A stretch of 64,000 nucleotides of DNA. It comes from Lewinella sp041392765 (GTDB taxonomy: Bacteria > Bacteroidota > Bacteroidia > Chitinophagales > Saprospiraceae). The notes below the pieces were generated by a model. It did no database searches. It had not been told where the DNA came from and saw only the letters and a list, made by a program, of their open reading frames with translations. Position numbers and translations under genes: made by a program. The stretch lies in assembly GCA_041392765.1 (NCBI GenBank), contig JAWKLL010000017.1:1-64000 (forward strand). Reading direction: 5' to 3'. Of the stretch, positions 1 through 8,603 are shown piece by piece. Each line of letters opens with the position of its first letter. Position 1 is the first letter of the stretch.

Positions 1-152
1 TGAAATGAAATAGGGATTCTTTTTTTAAGAACCCACCCCAAAAAATCAATTGAAAATAATGCAGGCCACAGCAAAAGTAGCCGAGCAAACGGTTGGTTGC
101 AGCCTGTATTTTTCAATAGTTACGGGGTATTTTGTGAACAAAACCGTGAACA

Positions 153-1247
153 TTGAGAAATCTACTTATCCTATTCCTTTTAACGGCCTCCGCTAGCCTT
201 TGGGGGCAGTCGTCTTCTATTTTCGACAAAATGCAAGGTGCGGAAATCTTAGACGCTACGCTGAAAACCGATTTATCTCAGCTATTATCTGCCATAGAAG
301 GCGATGCCGAATACCAGCCAGCAGTATTTTCCTTTACTGCACCCAATGGCGAAGCATTTACAATCAATCTGAAGGTAAAACAACGTGGAAAATTCCGCCG
401 CACTGCTTGTGATTTTCCGCCAATTATGCTCAATTTTTCCGCCAAGGAACTCACTCGTATGGGGCTTGCCGATTACGACAAGTACAAACTAGTCACCCAT
501 TGTTCGGAAGACCTGCCAGTAGGCAATGAAAAAGTATTGCGGGAGTATCTTGCTTACAAACTCTATCAAGAACTCACCCCTCAATCATACAGAGTGCAAT
601 TGGTACGCATTCAGTATCTAGATAGTAGCCACCGCATCAGTGGCTTCACGAGGTATGGCATTATCATCGAAGATACCGATGAAATGGCATCCCGAATAGG
701 CGGTAAAGAGTGCGATGATTGCTTCTATGCGCTGAATGGCATGTTGCACCATTCGTCTGTCAACCTCCACGCCATGTTCCAATACATGATAGGGAACTCA
801 GACTATAGTTTGCCTGTTTTGAGGAATGTGAAGTTGGTGCGCTCCCAACGCAATAATCTTCTTATTCCCGTAGGCTACGATTTTGATTTTTCTGGTTTGG
901 TGGAAGCTCCTTATGCCATACCAGCTTCCCATCTAGGTCAGTTTGTGGTGCGCCAACGCATCTACCTCGGCACGTTTACACCCGATGAGGATATGAAACA
1001 AGTGGTGAATTTGTTTTTCAATAAACAAGACCGCATCCTGCGACTGATACAGCAGTTCAAGCCCCTACCTGCTCGGCAACGAGCAGAGGTGAAGGATTAC
1101 ATCCTTTCTTTTTATGAGCAAATGGAGATGTTGCGCCGCAAAGACTTTCAAGATGCCTACCGCCTCATCAGACAGGAACACCCCAACGCAATTCCCGATG
1201 GAGGCCAAAAACAAGACTATGTGATTCGCGCATCAAAAGGCAAGTAA
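153..1247 (+). CDS. Secreted CotH-like hypothetical protein
   Basis: The product is 364 aa with an N-terminal signal peptide (hydrophobic run at residues 3-17 ending in WGQ). The middle and C-terminal parts carry GNSDYS (about residue 213) and YDFDFSGLV (about 243), which resemble the core of CotH-type kinase-like proteins that Bacteroidota secrete; I see the similarity by eye only. A stop codon lies directly upstream, so the TTG at 153 is the first usable start. No tail domain for type IX secretion is obvious. The gene stands alone before a low-complexity tract. Function is unknown; exported location is well supported, family membership is tentative. Confidence 0.65.
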   Translation: MRNLLILFLLTASASLWGQSSSIFDKMQGAEILDATLKTDLSQLLSAIEGDAEYQPAVFSFTAPNGEAFTINLKVKQRGKFRRTACDFPPIMLNFSAKELTRMGLADYDKYKLVTHCSEDLPVGNEKVLREYLAYKLYQELTPQSYRVQLVRIQYLDSSHRISGFTRYGIIIEDTDEMASRIGGKECDDCFYALNGMLHHSSVNLHAMFQYMIGNSDYSLPVLRNVKLVRSQRNNLLIPVGYDFDFSGLVEAPYAIPASHLGQFVVRQRIYLGTFTPDEDMKQVVNLFFNKQDRILRLIQQFKPLPARQRAEVKDYILSFYEQMEMLRRKDFQDAYRLIRQEHPNAIPDGGQKQDYVIRASKGK

Positions 1248-1260
1248 CCCTGAAATTCAC

Positions 1261-1452
1261 TCACACAAACTCCCGCTAGCTATCAGTATCCCACATTTCC
1301 CACATTTCCCACATTTAGCACTTTTAGCACATATACACTCCCGATAGCTATAAGGATCCCACATTTCCCACATATACACATTTAACACATTTAACACATT
1401 TAACACATTTAACACATTTAACACATTTAACACATTTAACACATTTAATACC
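1261..1452. repeat. Low-complexity intergenic tract with 9-bp tandem repeat
   Basis: This tract first shows irregular copies of CCCACATTT and AGCACATATACAC, interspersed with two degenerate copies of the CCCGATAGCTATCGGG palindrome. It ends in seven exact tandem copies of TTTAACACA (1381-1443) plus a partial copy. A minus-strand reading frame of NVL repeats across it is a by-product of the 9-bp period. A similar word style returns at about 58.2-58.7 kb. Confidence 0.9.
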
Positions 1453-1543
1453 CCCCCATGCAGCGAAATGCCTCCGTTGTCGATTATAGGAATGAAAACG
1501 TTTTCAAAGAATGCTTTTTTCCGAATCAACCATAAACATTTCG

Positions 1544-3346
1544 ATGATGAAAATTGGTATTTATTACTGCTGCACTACCACTCATGGTCTTTAGTTGCCG
1601 CAAAGACACCGACATTACCACTACTCAAACCGATTACGACCTGCCAACGGTTTATGTCAACGCAGACTTGACTGGTCAGGTAATATACTCTGGCGAAGCC
1701 ATCCATGGTGCTTTATCCGTTTAGGCAGCGAAGCAACGACTACCGATGAACGCGGCGTTTACCAGTTCTGCAAATGTGCGCATGAATGCGCGTGGCACCT
1801 ATGTGACGGCTACCAAAATGGTTATTTCTGTTCCGACCGATTTTACCCCAGCCTAAACACTCGAAACAGTAGCACAATCGAACTATTACCCCGTACCTTG
1901 GCAGGGAATATCACCTCTGGCACAGGCGGCACTATTGACGTAGCTGGTGCTACTGTTCAGTTTCCTGCGGATGCCTTTGCCAATGCTTCGGGTAGCCTCT
2001 ACAATGGAGAGGTACGAGTTTTTGCCCAATGGCTCAACCCGGTGGCTGAAAATTTGGGCAACATCATGCCCGGTGCCTTGTATGGTGTGAATACTGATGG
2101 CGAAGAAGTCTTGATGACCTCTATGGGTATGTTGGCAGTAGAGCTGGAAGATGCCAACGGCAACCCACTACAACTCGCTGGCGGACGTAAAGCCACCCTC
2201 TCTTTTCCTATTCCAGCCGCATTGCAAAGCCACGCATCCAATGAAATTCCGCTCTGGTATTTCGATGAAACAGACGGCATCTGGATAGAAGAAGGAAAAG
2301 CCACCCTACAAGACGGCGTTTATACAGGTCAAGTGAGCCATTTCACCTACTGGAATGTAGATTTTCCTACGGGTTCTCCTTTGGTGCAGATAAACGGCTG
2401 CGTTAGCTATGCAGATGGTACGCCGGTCAGCTATCGTTCTTTCCGTGTGAGAGATGCAGCCACTGAGCAGATATTCGGTTTTGGTAGCACCGATGCCGTG
2501 GGTGGATTCGGCGGTCTTTTACCTATAAATAGTGTCTTCAATTTAGAATTTACGGATGCTTGTGGAAACGCAGTCAACTTTGAAATAGGCCCTTTAACAG
2601 AAGATACGGTGCTGCCTACCTGTTTTATATTAGACCAATCAACTCAACATTCGCTACACGGGCAACTCACCGATTGTGACGGCAATGGCGTGGACGGAGG
2701 CTATGTACATATCCAAACCAATAACTACTACACCTCAGTTGTTCAAACAGATGCGGATGGTTACTTCAATGCCAGCTTACCCAACTGTACGGCCGCAGAA
2801 GCTACCGTGATCGGCTATGATATTACCAACGCACAAGCTTCCCAGGAGGTGCAGGTACAAGTGAATGGTGCTACGGATATGGGTACGCTCCCAGCTTGTG
2901 ATAATCCATTGGAAGAATATATCGACAGCGATGCGAATGGAAGTGACCAGTACTTTTTTATCGTATCTTTGGGTTCATATTTAGACTCATTGGGTGGCGA
3001 GCCTACGGAAGTATATTCATTAAGTGGTCAGTTGCAAGCAGGATCAGGAATATTCAGTAGTATTAACCTAATCATGAGTGATATAGCAGTAGGATCCTAC
3101 ATGGGCGAAAATGTATCGTATTCCTACAACGAGAGCAATGCTAACCAAGGGGGTCTTGGTCTTTTTTGCGAACGCCCCTGCGATGGCATTACCATCGACA
3201 TCACCTCAAACGGTGGCCCAGGAGGTTTCTTGGTAGGCAGCTATTCAGGTACAGCAGATGGCTGGCAATGGAATGGTGGAAGTAACGAAGAACCCCTCAC
3301 GAATGCCCCTGTCAGCGGTACATTCCGAGTAAGGATTCCTGAATAA
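1544..3346 (+). CDS. Surface lipoprotein with carboxypeptidase-regulatory-like domain (frameshifted N-terminus)
   Basis: The long intact part (about 1880-3346) encodes a beta-rich secreted protein with repeated domain openings of the kind GxVsxxDGxpV (about 2390 and 2650), typical of carboxypeptidase-regulatory-like folds, after a region starting VQFPADAF that resembles ZU5/GAIN-like modules. The 5' end is scattered over three frames. Read together these give a lipoprotein signal (LVFITAALPLMVFSC then RKD) from an ATG at 1544/1547, then DERGVYQF and VRMNARGTYVTATK. At least three single-base shifts between 1550 and 1830 are needed. The sigma factor gene follows 10 bp downstream, so they are probably co-transcribed. 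Ligand is unknown. Confidence 0.65.
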
Positions 3347-3356
3347 TATCAAAACT

Positions 3357-3908
3357 ATGACCGAAAGCGATATCATTCGCGGGTGTCAGCAAGGAAAAGC
3401 GAAGTGCCAGAAAGAACTGGTACTTCGCTACTCTCCCTTGTTGATGACGGTAGCCCGGCGCTACTGCCGGGACGATCATGCCGCCCGCGATGTGCTGCAA
3501 GAGGCATTTATCAAGATTTTCACGGCCATTGACCGTTACCAGCCCACGGGTGCTTTCACGGCTTGGTTGCGCCGCATCGTTATCAATACCGCCTTACAAG
3601 GATTGGAAAAAGCTTGGCAACAACGCGAACAGCACACCCTAGAGGAAATCTCGCATCCATTAGTAGCACCCAATATTTTGGATCAACTGAGCGAAGAAGC
3701 ACTCATTGCTTGCATACAACAACTCCCCGATGGCTTTCGTGAGGTCTTCAACCTGTATGTAATCGAGGGCTACAGCCATGATGAAATTGCCGATTTGCTC
3801 CATATTGCGCCAGGCACTTCCCGCTCTCAGTTGACGAGGGCGAGGCAAAAACTACAAGCCATGATTCTCAAACAAGAAAATGAACGTTATGTCTCACGAG
3901 TTGGATAA
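3357..3908 (+). CDS. ECF-family RNA polymerase sigma factor
   Basis: The 183-aa product has the two-domain layout of an ECF sigma factor. Region 2 covers about residues 8-75, including AARDVLQEAFIKIF (the conserved DxxQExF-like core helix), and region 4 covers about 120-170, including GFREVFNLYVIEGYSHDEIA and a helix-turn-helix ending SRSQLTRARQKL. It should direct RNA polymerase to a small regulon and be held inactive by a membrane anti-sigma factor. The next gene overlaps its 3' end and begins with a short cytoplasmic region followed by one membrane helix, which fits that partner. The upstream lipoprotein gene is likely in the same transcript. Confidence 0.92.
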   Translation: MTESDIIRGCQQGKAKCQKELVLRYSPLLMTVARRYCRDDHAARDVLQEAFIKIFTAIDRYQPTGAFTAWLRRIVINTALQGLEKAWQQREQHTLEEISHPLVAPNILDQLSEEALIACIQQLPDGFREVFNLYVIEGYSHDEIADLLHIAPGTSRSQLTRARQKLQAMILKQENERYVSRVG

Positions 3909-5256
3909 ACGCATACGCGAACAGCTTTCCCACTACACCTCGGAGGTGGATGCGGAAGCATTGTGGCAAGCCGTCCGCCCTCCACGCAAAAAGCGCAGGG
4001 GCATTGTATGGTGGGTGTTGCTAGGCTTGCTGGCAACCGGAGTTGTGGCTTACGGTGGGTATCGCTATACGAGTCAAGATAGTGCCCCCAATATCCATCC
4101 GGCAGCAGTTGTCGCATCGGAACAATATCCTGCACCCCCATCGAGCAATGTGCCTGCAACGGAGACAAATGAAGCTGCCCAAAAGCCAGAAGTTACCACG
4201 GCTTCCCCCGTTGCTTCGATGCAGACTTCACTATCAGCCGATACAAAAGCCTCGGTATCTACCACCGCAGCCAGCGCAAAAACCGTGCATGCAACAGGTG
4301 CGGCGTTAGCGCATAAGGTGCAAGAGATCCAGCGAAACCCGATAGCTACCAGTGATAAAGAAATACAATATTCCATATCGCCAGACAACCTACTTGATCC
4401 TGTCGCACCAACGACCACCCATAAATCAACGGGCGGTACAACCATCGTACTCCCCATTCCAACCTTGACATTCGGCTTGCCTTCGGTGGCCAATTCATTG
4501 CATGCCGTCACCTCCCCCGTGGGTGCGTCAACGCGCAAACGACACTACCCTTGGTTCGTACAGGCCGACGCTATGTATAGCTTGCCCAAACGTACCCTTA
4601 CCGATAGGGATACCTCTTTCGTCGAGTGGATTCGCCACCGGAAAACCACAGAAGAAGCCCTCGATGCTTGGACCGTTGACCTCACAGCGGGCTACCGCAC
4701 TCGCGCAGGCTGGCAGTTTCGTGCAGGCTTGGGTTATACGCGTATCAATACCGTTTTCCGCAGTACGCTTCAAACTACTGCTGTCGATTCAGTGGAGGGC
4801 ATACAGGCGTTGGTACAAGTTGCTACCAGCCAAGTCGATACGATATACGGCCTCATCGGCAGGCGCACCATCACCACTACCGACAAGCAGCACTACAACC
4901 AGTTTACCCAATGGGAAATCCCTTGTTGGGTAGGTTATGGCTTCGAAGTTGGCAACCTACATTTGCTGGCGGAGGTGGGCGCACGACTGCGTTGGCAAAG
5001 GCAAGCGGCAGGCATCATACTTTCACCCGATCATCAATTCATCGATTTAGCTACTACCAACTGGTATGCTACTGGCTGGGGGCTATCCTTTGCAGGTGGG
5101 CTACAGGCTGGCTTGACGCTTTCCCCCCATTTACAGCTTTTGGCAGGGGTGCGTGCCCAATACCATTCTGCTTCCTTCACGACAACGGACGCTTCTTTCA
5201 CGGAGAAATACCAATTGTTGGGTGGTCATCTTGGTGTTCGGTATAATTTTAGGTAG
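3889..5256 (+). CDS. Putative anti-sigma / outer-membrane beta-barrel fusion protein
   Basis: From the ATG at 3889 (an upstream in-frame ATG is at 3880) the protein is about 455 aa. Residues 1-35 are charged and cytoplasmic-like, a basic stretch PRKKRR precedes one membrane helix (WWVLLGLLATGVVAYGG), then comes a long Ala/Thr/Pro/Ser-rich linker of about 130 residues. The C-terminal 200 residues resemble a porin-like barrel with alternating aromatic strands and end in GVRYNFR with a terminal aromatic-charged pattern. It overlaps the sigma gene by about 20 bp, indicating translational coupling. Combining an inner-membrane helix and a barrel-like domain in one chain suggests an envelope-spanning sensor; that role is inference. 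Confidence 0.7.
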   Translation: MSHELDKRIREQLSHYTSEVDAEALWQAVRPPRKKRRGIVWWVLLGLLATGVVAYGGYRYTSQDSAPNIHPAAVVASEQYPAPPSSNVPATETNEAAQKPEVTTASPVASMQTSLSADTKASVSTTAASAKTVHATGAALAHKVQEIQRNPIATSDKEIQYSISPDNLLDPVAPTTTHKSTGGTTIVLPIPTLTFGLPSVANSLHAVTSPVGASTRKRHYPWFVQADAMYSLPKRTLTDRDTSFVEWIRHRKTTEEALDAWTVDLTAGYRTRAGWQFRAGLGYTRINTVFRSTLQTTAVDSVEGIQALVQVATSQVDTIYGLIGRRTITTTDKQHYNQFTQWEIPCWVGYGFEVGNLHLLAEVGARLRWQRQAAGIILSPDHQFIDLATTNWYATGWGLSFAGGLQAGLTLSPHLQLLAGVRAQYHSASFTTTDASFTEKYQLLGGHLGVRYNFR

Positions 5257-5289
5257 TAAACATTCCGCAACTGATAAATGGATTATTAT

Positions 5290-5402
5290 TAGGGCAGCCC
5301 CCCGCTTGTTTCCCTCTTTTGCAACGGCATACAGGATGGCGGGGGTCAGGCTGTCCGTTCCAGTATCGGCTCGTCTTTCCATTGGTCAAGTTGTGGACGA
5401 TA
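5290..5402 (+). repeat. Dispersed repeat family D, copy 1
   Basis: A GC-rich block containing GGCGGGGGTCAGGCTGTCCG and TCCAGTATCGGCTCG. The same words recur at about 29.43-29.51 kb, and the CGGGGTCAGG core recurs at 10.75-10.83 kb (inverted) and 61.27-61.40 kb. No protein is supported here. Confidence 0.7.
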
Positions 5403-5486
5403 AGCCAGTACAAACAAGTAAAGATGCCGCAAGCCGTTACGTCCACTGCCATCCTTGCTGCGAAGTGGTTGGATGTTGATTGCTAT

Positions 5487-5622
5487 AAGGGACGGGAAAA
5501 AAATAAGTGATCCCATTTTTGGTTTGGCTTTATACACTAAGCGTAGGAATACTTGCACAAAGCGTGTGTATAAAGCCAAGCCTTCAGGAAAAATGGGATC
5601 AGTTATTTCCGTCAAATTACTA
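5487..5622. repeat. Dispersed hairpin repeat family A, copy 1
   Basis: The element begins AAGGGACGGGAAAAAAATAA and ends TTATTTCCGTCAAATTAC. Inside, TGATCCCATTTTT pairs with AAAAATGGGATCA, and GGTTTGGCTTTATACA pairs with TGTATAAAGCCAAGCC, giving a long stem around a short spacer. Copies with the same ends are at 6.77, 18.75, 27.25, 45.82 and 52.16 kb. Confidence 0.88.
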
Positions 5623-5664
5623 AATTCACGTTAAATTAAGAAAATGTGCCTTGAAGAGGGTACA

Positions 5665-6105
5665 TCACCCTCCCCCCTTCACCCGATACCATTTTTGGGT
5701 GCGATAGATGCCCGTCCAGTGCTTGCCGCGAACGAAAAGCTCATCTTTATTACCATTTTCAAACCAAATACTACAGCCGTAAGTACTGCCACTTTCTGGA
5801 TCCAGAATAGTACCGTTTTTCCAATAATCCTTGTAGGGTGCCAGCGATTCCACGATTACCATGCCTACTACGGGCTTGTTGTGTTTGTCTCCCTCGCAGT
5901 TTTTGCAAACAGTGTCGTCAGGTTTGAGTAGCAAGTCTGTCACTTTGCCATACAACTTTCCATTGCGTTCGTAAATTTGAACGTAAGATTTTGCTTCACC
6001 TGTGTTGTCATCAATCGTTTTCCAAGTACCTACTGGACTTTGGGCACTCAACACTGCGATAGCAGCAAAAAAGAAGATAATGAGTAAACCTGTTTTGTTT
6101 TGCAT
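5665..6105 (-). CDS. Secreted DUF2147 domain protein
   Basis: The 146-aa product has a signal peptide (LLIIFFFAAIAVLSAQ) followed by the DUF2147 layout: SPVGTWKTIDDNTG at the start of the mature protein, a KLYGKV block, CKNCEGDKHNKP with paired cysteines, and a closing RGKHWTGIYRTQKW. The family is periplasmic and lipocalin-like in appearance, with no firmly established biochemical role. It is a single gene with a family-A hairpin element just beyond its 3' end. The start at 6105 gives a complete signal peptide. Confidence 0.88.
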   Translation of the reverse strand: MQNKTGLLIIFFFAAIAVLSAQSPVGTWKTIDDNTGEAKSYVQIYERNGKLYGKVTDLLLKPDDTVCKNCEGDKHNKPVVGMVIVESLAPYKDYWKNGTILDPESGSTYGCSIWFENGNKDELFVRGKHWTGIYRTQKWYRVKGGG

Positions 6106-6289
6106 AATTTGTTAGTTTAAGAAACTGTAAACTTTACAACGAACGACAAAAAATGTTCGATGTTTTTCATCAACCTCCCTTTTTTTATTGGTTGTTTTGT
6201 ACCTTGTGCGGTGACTTGGGCATCCTGCCTGCGTCACTAGATAGTGTCGGTTTTCCGGCAGTTTTTGTTAAACTAAAAAATCCGAACAG

Positions 6290-6679
6290 ATGTCTCTACA
6301 AGACAAGTATCGTCCAGTATTGGATTTGGGTGAAAAGCTCAATGTAAAAGATGGTTATGTGAAAGAGGAAGATGGCAAACTCAAAATGGGTGGTACTACC
6401 CATACCCAATATGAGAAAAACCTCCTCTGGGATAAAATCAAAGAAATTGGTGGTGAAGTGCCTAGTGATTTGGCAGCAGACATTCGCGTAGAAACAACCG
6501 ACTATTATGCCAAGCATACGGTTTCTAAAGGAGAAACACTCGGCAAAATCGCTAAGCAATACTACGACAATGCGGGAGCATATATGAAAATCTTCAATGC
6601 CAACACTGACATTTTGAAGAATCCTGATATGATCCACCCTGATCAGGTGTTGACTATTCCTTTCCCGGAAGAAGCATAA
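6290..6679 (+). CDS. LysM domain protein, Kbp (YgaU)-like
   Basis: The 129-aa product ends in a LysM domain: HTVSKGETLGKIAKQYYDN, then YMKIFNANTDIL and IHPDQVLTIP, covering about residues 78-126. The N-terminal half (about 5-70) resembles a BON-like half. This pairing is seen in the small cytoplasmic potassium-binding protein Kbp/YgaU. No signal peptide is present, which fits a cytoplasmic location. It is followed directly by a strong intrinsic terminator, so it is probably monocistronic. The LysM call is firm; the Kbp-type role is inferred. Confidence 0.88.
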   Translation: MSLQDKYRPVLDLGEKLNVKDGYVKEEDGKLKMGGTTHTQYEKNLLWDKIKEIGGEVPSDLAADIRVETTDYYAKHTVSKGETLGKIAKQYYDNAGAYMKIFNANTDILKNPDMIHPDQVLTIPFPEEA

Positions 6680-6701
6680 GAGGTACTCCCTCTTACCCCA
6701 G

Positions 6702-6740
6702 ACACCCCAGGCATACCCGTGTGTCTGGGGTGTTTTTTAT
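6702..6740 (+). terminator. Rho-independent terminator after the LysM gene
   Basis: Perfect 9-bp stem ACACCCCAG (6702-6710) with CTGGGGTGT (6725-6733) followed by a T run. Confidence 0.92.
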
Positions 6741-6768
6741 TAGTACCTATCCCATTTCTGATTCATCT

Positions 6769-6883
6769 TAGGGACGGGATAAAAATAACTGATCCCATTT
6801 TTGGTTTGTCTTTATACACAAAGCGTGTACATAAAGACAAACCTTCAGAAAAAATGGGATCGATTATTTCCGTCAAATTACTT
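6769..6883. repeat. Dispersed hairpin repeat family A, copy 2
   Basis: Begins GGGACGGGATAAAAATAACT and ends GATTATTTCCGTCAAATTAC. The inner arms TGATCCCATTTTT and AAAAATGGGATCG, then GGTTTGTCTTTATACA and its complement, form a long hairpin. It is a shorter close relative of the copy at 5.49 kb and sits just upstream of the thioesterase gene. Confidence 0.88.
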
Positions 6884-6894
6884 AATAAATTGTC

Positions 6895-7758
6895 ATGCAA
6901 ACCGTCGAAGAACTCATCGCCCTACTAACCCTTGAACAAACGGACGACCACACCTTTTCCGGCACCAATTATCGAACGCCTTGGAAACGGGTCTTTGGTG
7001 GTCAAGTACTCGGACAAGCTTTGCATGCCGCTTATCAAACCGTACCAACAGACAGGGTCGCTCATTCCCTCCATGGGTATTTTGTACTAGCTGGCAACAT
7101 CGATATTCCTATCACCTATAAAGTAGATACCATCCGCGATGGCGGCAGTTTTACTACGAGGCGGGTAGTGGCTTACCAACAGGATGAACCTATATTTATC
7201 CTGGCGGCTTCCTTCCAAGTAGTCCAAGAAGGGTTCGATCACCAGATAACTATGCCCAACGTGCTGCCACCCGATGTGCTTTTACCCGATGAAGACCAGA
7301 TCAAAAAATACCAAGAATCCCATCCTCATTGGTACGCTCGCCTCAACAGCATACACCCCAATGCTATTGAATTTCGATCCGTAGAACAGTGGCAATTGGA
7401 AAGTAAAACAGCCATGCAACCCTATCGGCATATCTGGATGAAAGCCAAGGCCATGGATCACCTCGATTTGCGGATGCAACACCAGATATTGGCTTATGCA
7501 TCAGATTACAACCTGCTGACTACTGCAGCATTGCCCCACGTTCACAATACAGATATCAGCGACCTATTCTACGCCAGCTTAGACCATGCCCTGTGGTTTC
7601 ACCGCCCTTTCACCATGCAAGAATGGTTGCTGTATGCACTAGATAGCCCAAGTGCATCGGGTTCACGCGGTTTTACACGTGGCAATATCTTCAGCCGCAA
7701 CGGCCAGTTGGTTGCCTCCGTTGTGCAAGAAGGAGTTATCAGAAAGTGGAGACAATAA
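6895..7758 (+). CDS. tesB: Acyl-CoA thioesterase II
   Basis: The 287-aa product matches TesB in length and layout, a double hot-dog fold that hydrolyses acyl-CoA to free acid and CoA in the cytoplasm. Visible landmarks are RVFGGQVLGQALHAAYQTV near residue 35, HSLHGYFVLAGN (about 60), DGGSFTTRRV (about 80) and, in the second hot dog, SLDHALWFHRPF with the conserved His-Phe region. The C-terminus GFTRGNIFSRNGQLVASVVQ is also typical. It is separated from its neighbours by repeat A2 upstream and a convergent regulator gene downstream (8 bp). Confidence 0.93.
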   Translation: MQTVEELIALLTLEQTDDHTFSGTNYRTPWKRVFGGQVLGQALHAAYQTVPTDRVAHSLHGYFVLAGNIDIPITYKVDTIRDGGSFTTRRVVAYQQDEPIFILAASFQVVQEGFDHQITMPNVLPPDVLLPDEDQIKKYQESHPHWYARLNSIHPNAIEFRSVEQWQLESKTAMQPYRHIWMKAKAMDHLDLRMQHQILAYASDYNLLTTAALPHVHNTDISDLFYASLDHALWFHRPFTMQEWLLYALDSPSASGSRGFTRGNIFSRNGQLVASVVQEGVIRKWRQ

Positions 7759-7765
7759 ATGAATA

Positions 7766-8509
7766 TTACAAGAAACCAGATTTGAAGCCCTTTTCTACGG
7801 CCTCAGCGTATTTCACTTCATCGAAAGTATAGAGGCTAGGTGCCTTATTCGCTGCTCCCAGCCGTTTTTTTCCAGTGTCTTTCAAAATGCCTAAGCTAAG
7901 TATCTTTCTACGGAAGTTGCGCCTGTCCAATGATGTTTCTAAAATGGTTTCATACAAGGATTGTAACTCTGGCATCGTGAATTCATCGGGTAATAAGTTT
8001 CTGCCCACTGGCCGAAAATTCAGTTCTTCTTTCAGTGCTACCCGCGCATGCTCGATGATTTGGTGATGATCCAGTATCAATGACGGGATGTCAGGTAGAG
8101 GACACCACGCTATACAGTCCGATGTGGTATCTGCTATGGGTTGGGTAACGCTGGCATATTCTACCAGGGCGTAATATCCAATCGTGGCAAAACGCTGGTC
8201 AAACCACTGGAAAGAGGAAGCCGGTAAAACGTTCTGTTCAATGAGTGGTTCAATATGCGATGTATTGGAACGATTTTGCTTTCCAAACAAGTGAAATTGC
8301 TTTAAGAAAATATTGTCCAAACCTGTACGAGTATGCAAAATATGCGCAGCTTCTTCATCTACATCGCGATCCAAGCGAATAAAGCCACCGGGTAATGACC
8401 AACGTTCGGATTGTTTCATTTTTAGCAACAAAACTCTCAGCTCGTTTTGGTGAAAGCCAAATATCACACAATCTATCGATAGCCCTGGCAGCAAATTATG
8501 TAGTAACAT
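7766..8509 (-). CDS. NUDIX-family transcriptional regulator (NrtR/AraR-like)
   Basis: The 247-aa product starts with a NUDIX domain (about residues 10-140) whose box is degenerate: SLPGGFIRLDRDVDEEAAH lacks the full GX5EX7REUXEEXGU catalytic set. The C-terminal third is a winged-helix domain (PDEFTMPELQSLYETILE, then NFRRKILSLGILKDTG). This architecture belongs to NrtR/AraR-type regulators, where the dead NUDIX domain senses a ligand such as a sugar. It is divergent from a GH3 glycosidase gene, so I infer it controls that gene and its ligand may be a sugar product. An inverted repeat in the shared upstream region is a candidate operator. Confidence 0.85.
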   Translation of the reverse strand: MLLHNLLPGLSIDCVIFGFHQNELRVLLLKMKQSERWSLPGGFIRLDRDVDEEAAHILHTRTGLDNIFLKQFHLFGKQNRSNTSHIEPLIEQNVLPASSFQWFDQRFATIGYYALVEYASVTQPIADTTSDCIAWCPLPDIPSLILDHHQIIEHARVALKEELNFRPVGRNLLPDEFTMPELQSLYETILETSLDRRNFRRKILSLGILKDTGKKRLGAANKAPSLYTFDEVKYAEAVEKGFKSGFL

Positions 8510-8565
8510 TCTAGCTATTATTAATTTCCTTGGCGAAGATACGACAATATCAATTTATTGTGTAT

Positions 8566-8588
8566 TATTGCGTCATTATTACGCAATG
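8566..8588. promoter_or_regulatory. Candidate operator for the NUDIX-type regulator
   Basis: Perfect inverted repeat TTGCGT-N7-ACGCAA (8568-8586) in the divergent region between regulator and glycosidase, about 18 bp before the glycosidase ATG. Position and symmetry suggest repressor binding; this is inference. Confidence 0.5.
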
Positions 8589-8603
8589 AAAAAATAATTG
8601 AAA

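Noticed and set aside
1381..1450. Possible CRISPR array
   Set aside because: Repeats are contiguous 9-mers with no spacers and there are no cas genes nearby.
1257..1529. Minus-strand frame encoding a long NVL repeat peptide
   Set aside because: It is a direct product of the 9-bp tandem repeat (period divisible by three) and has no other protein-like features.
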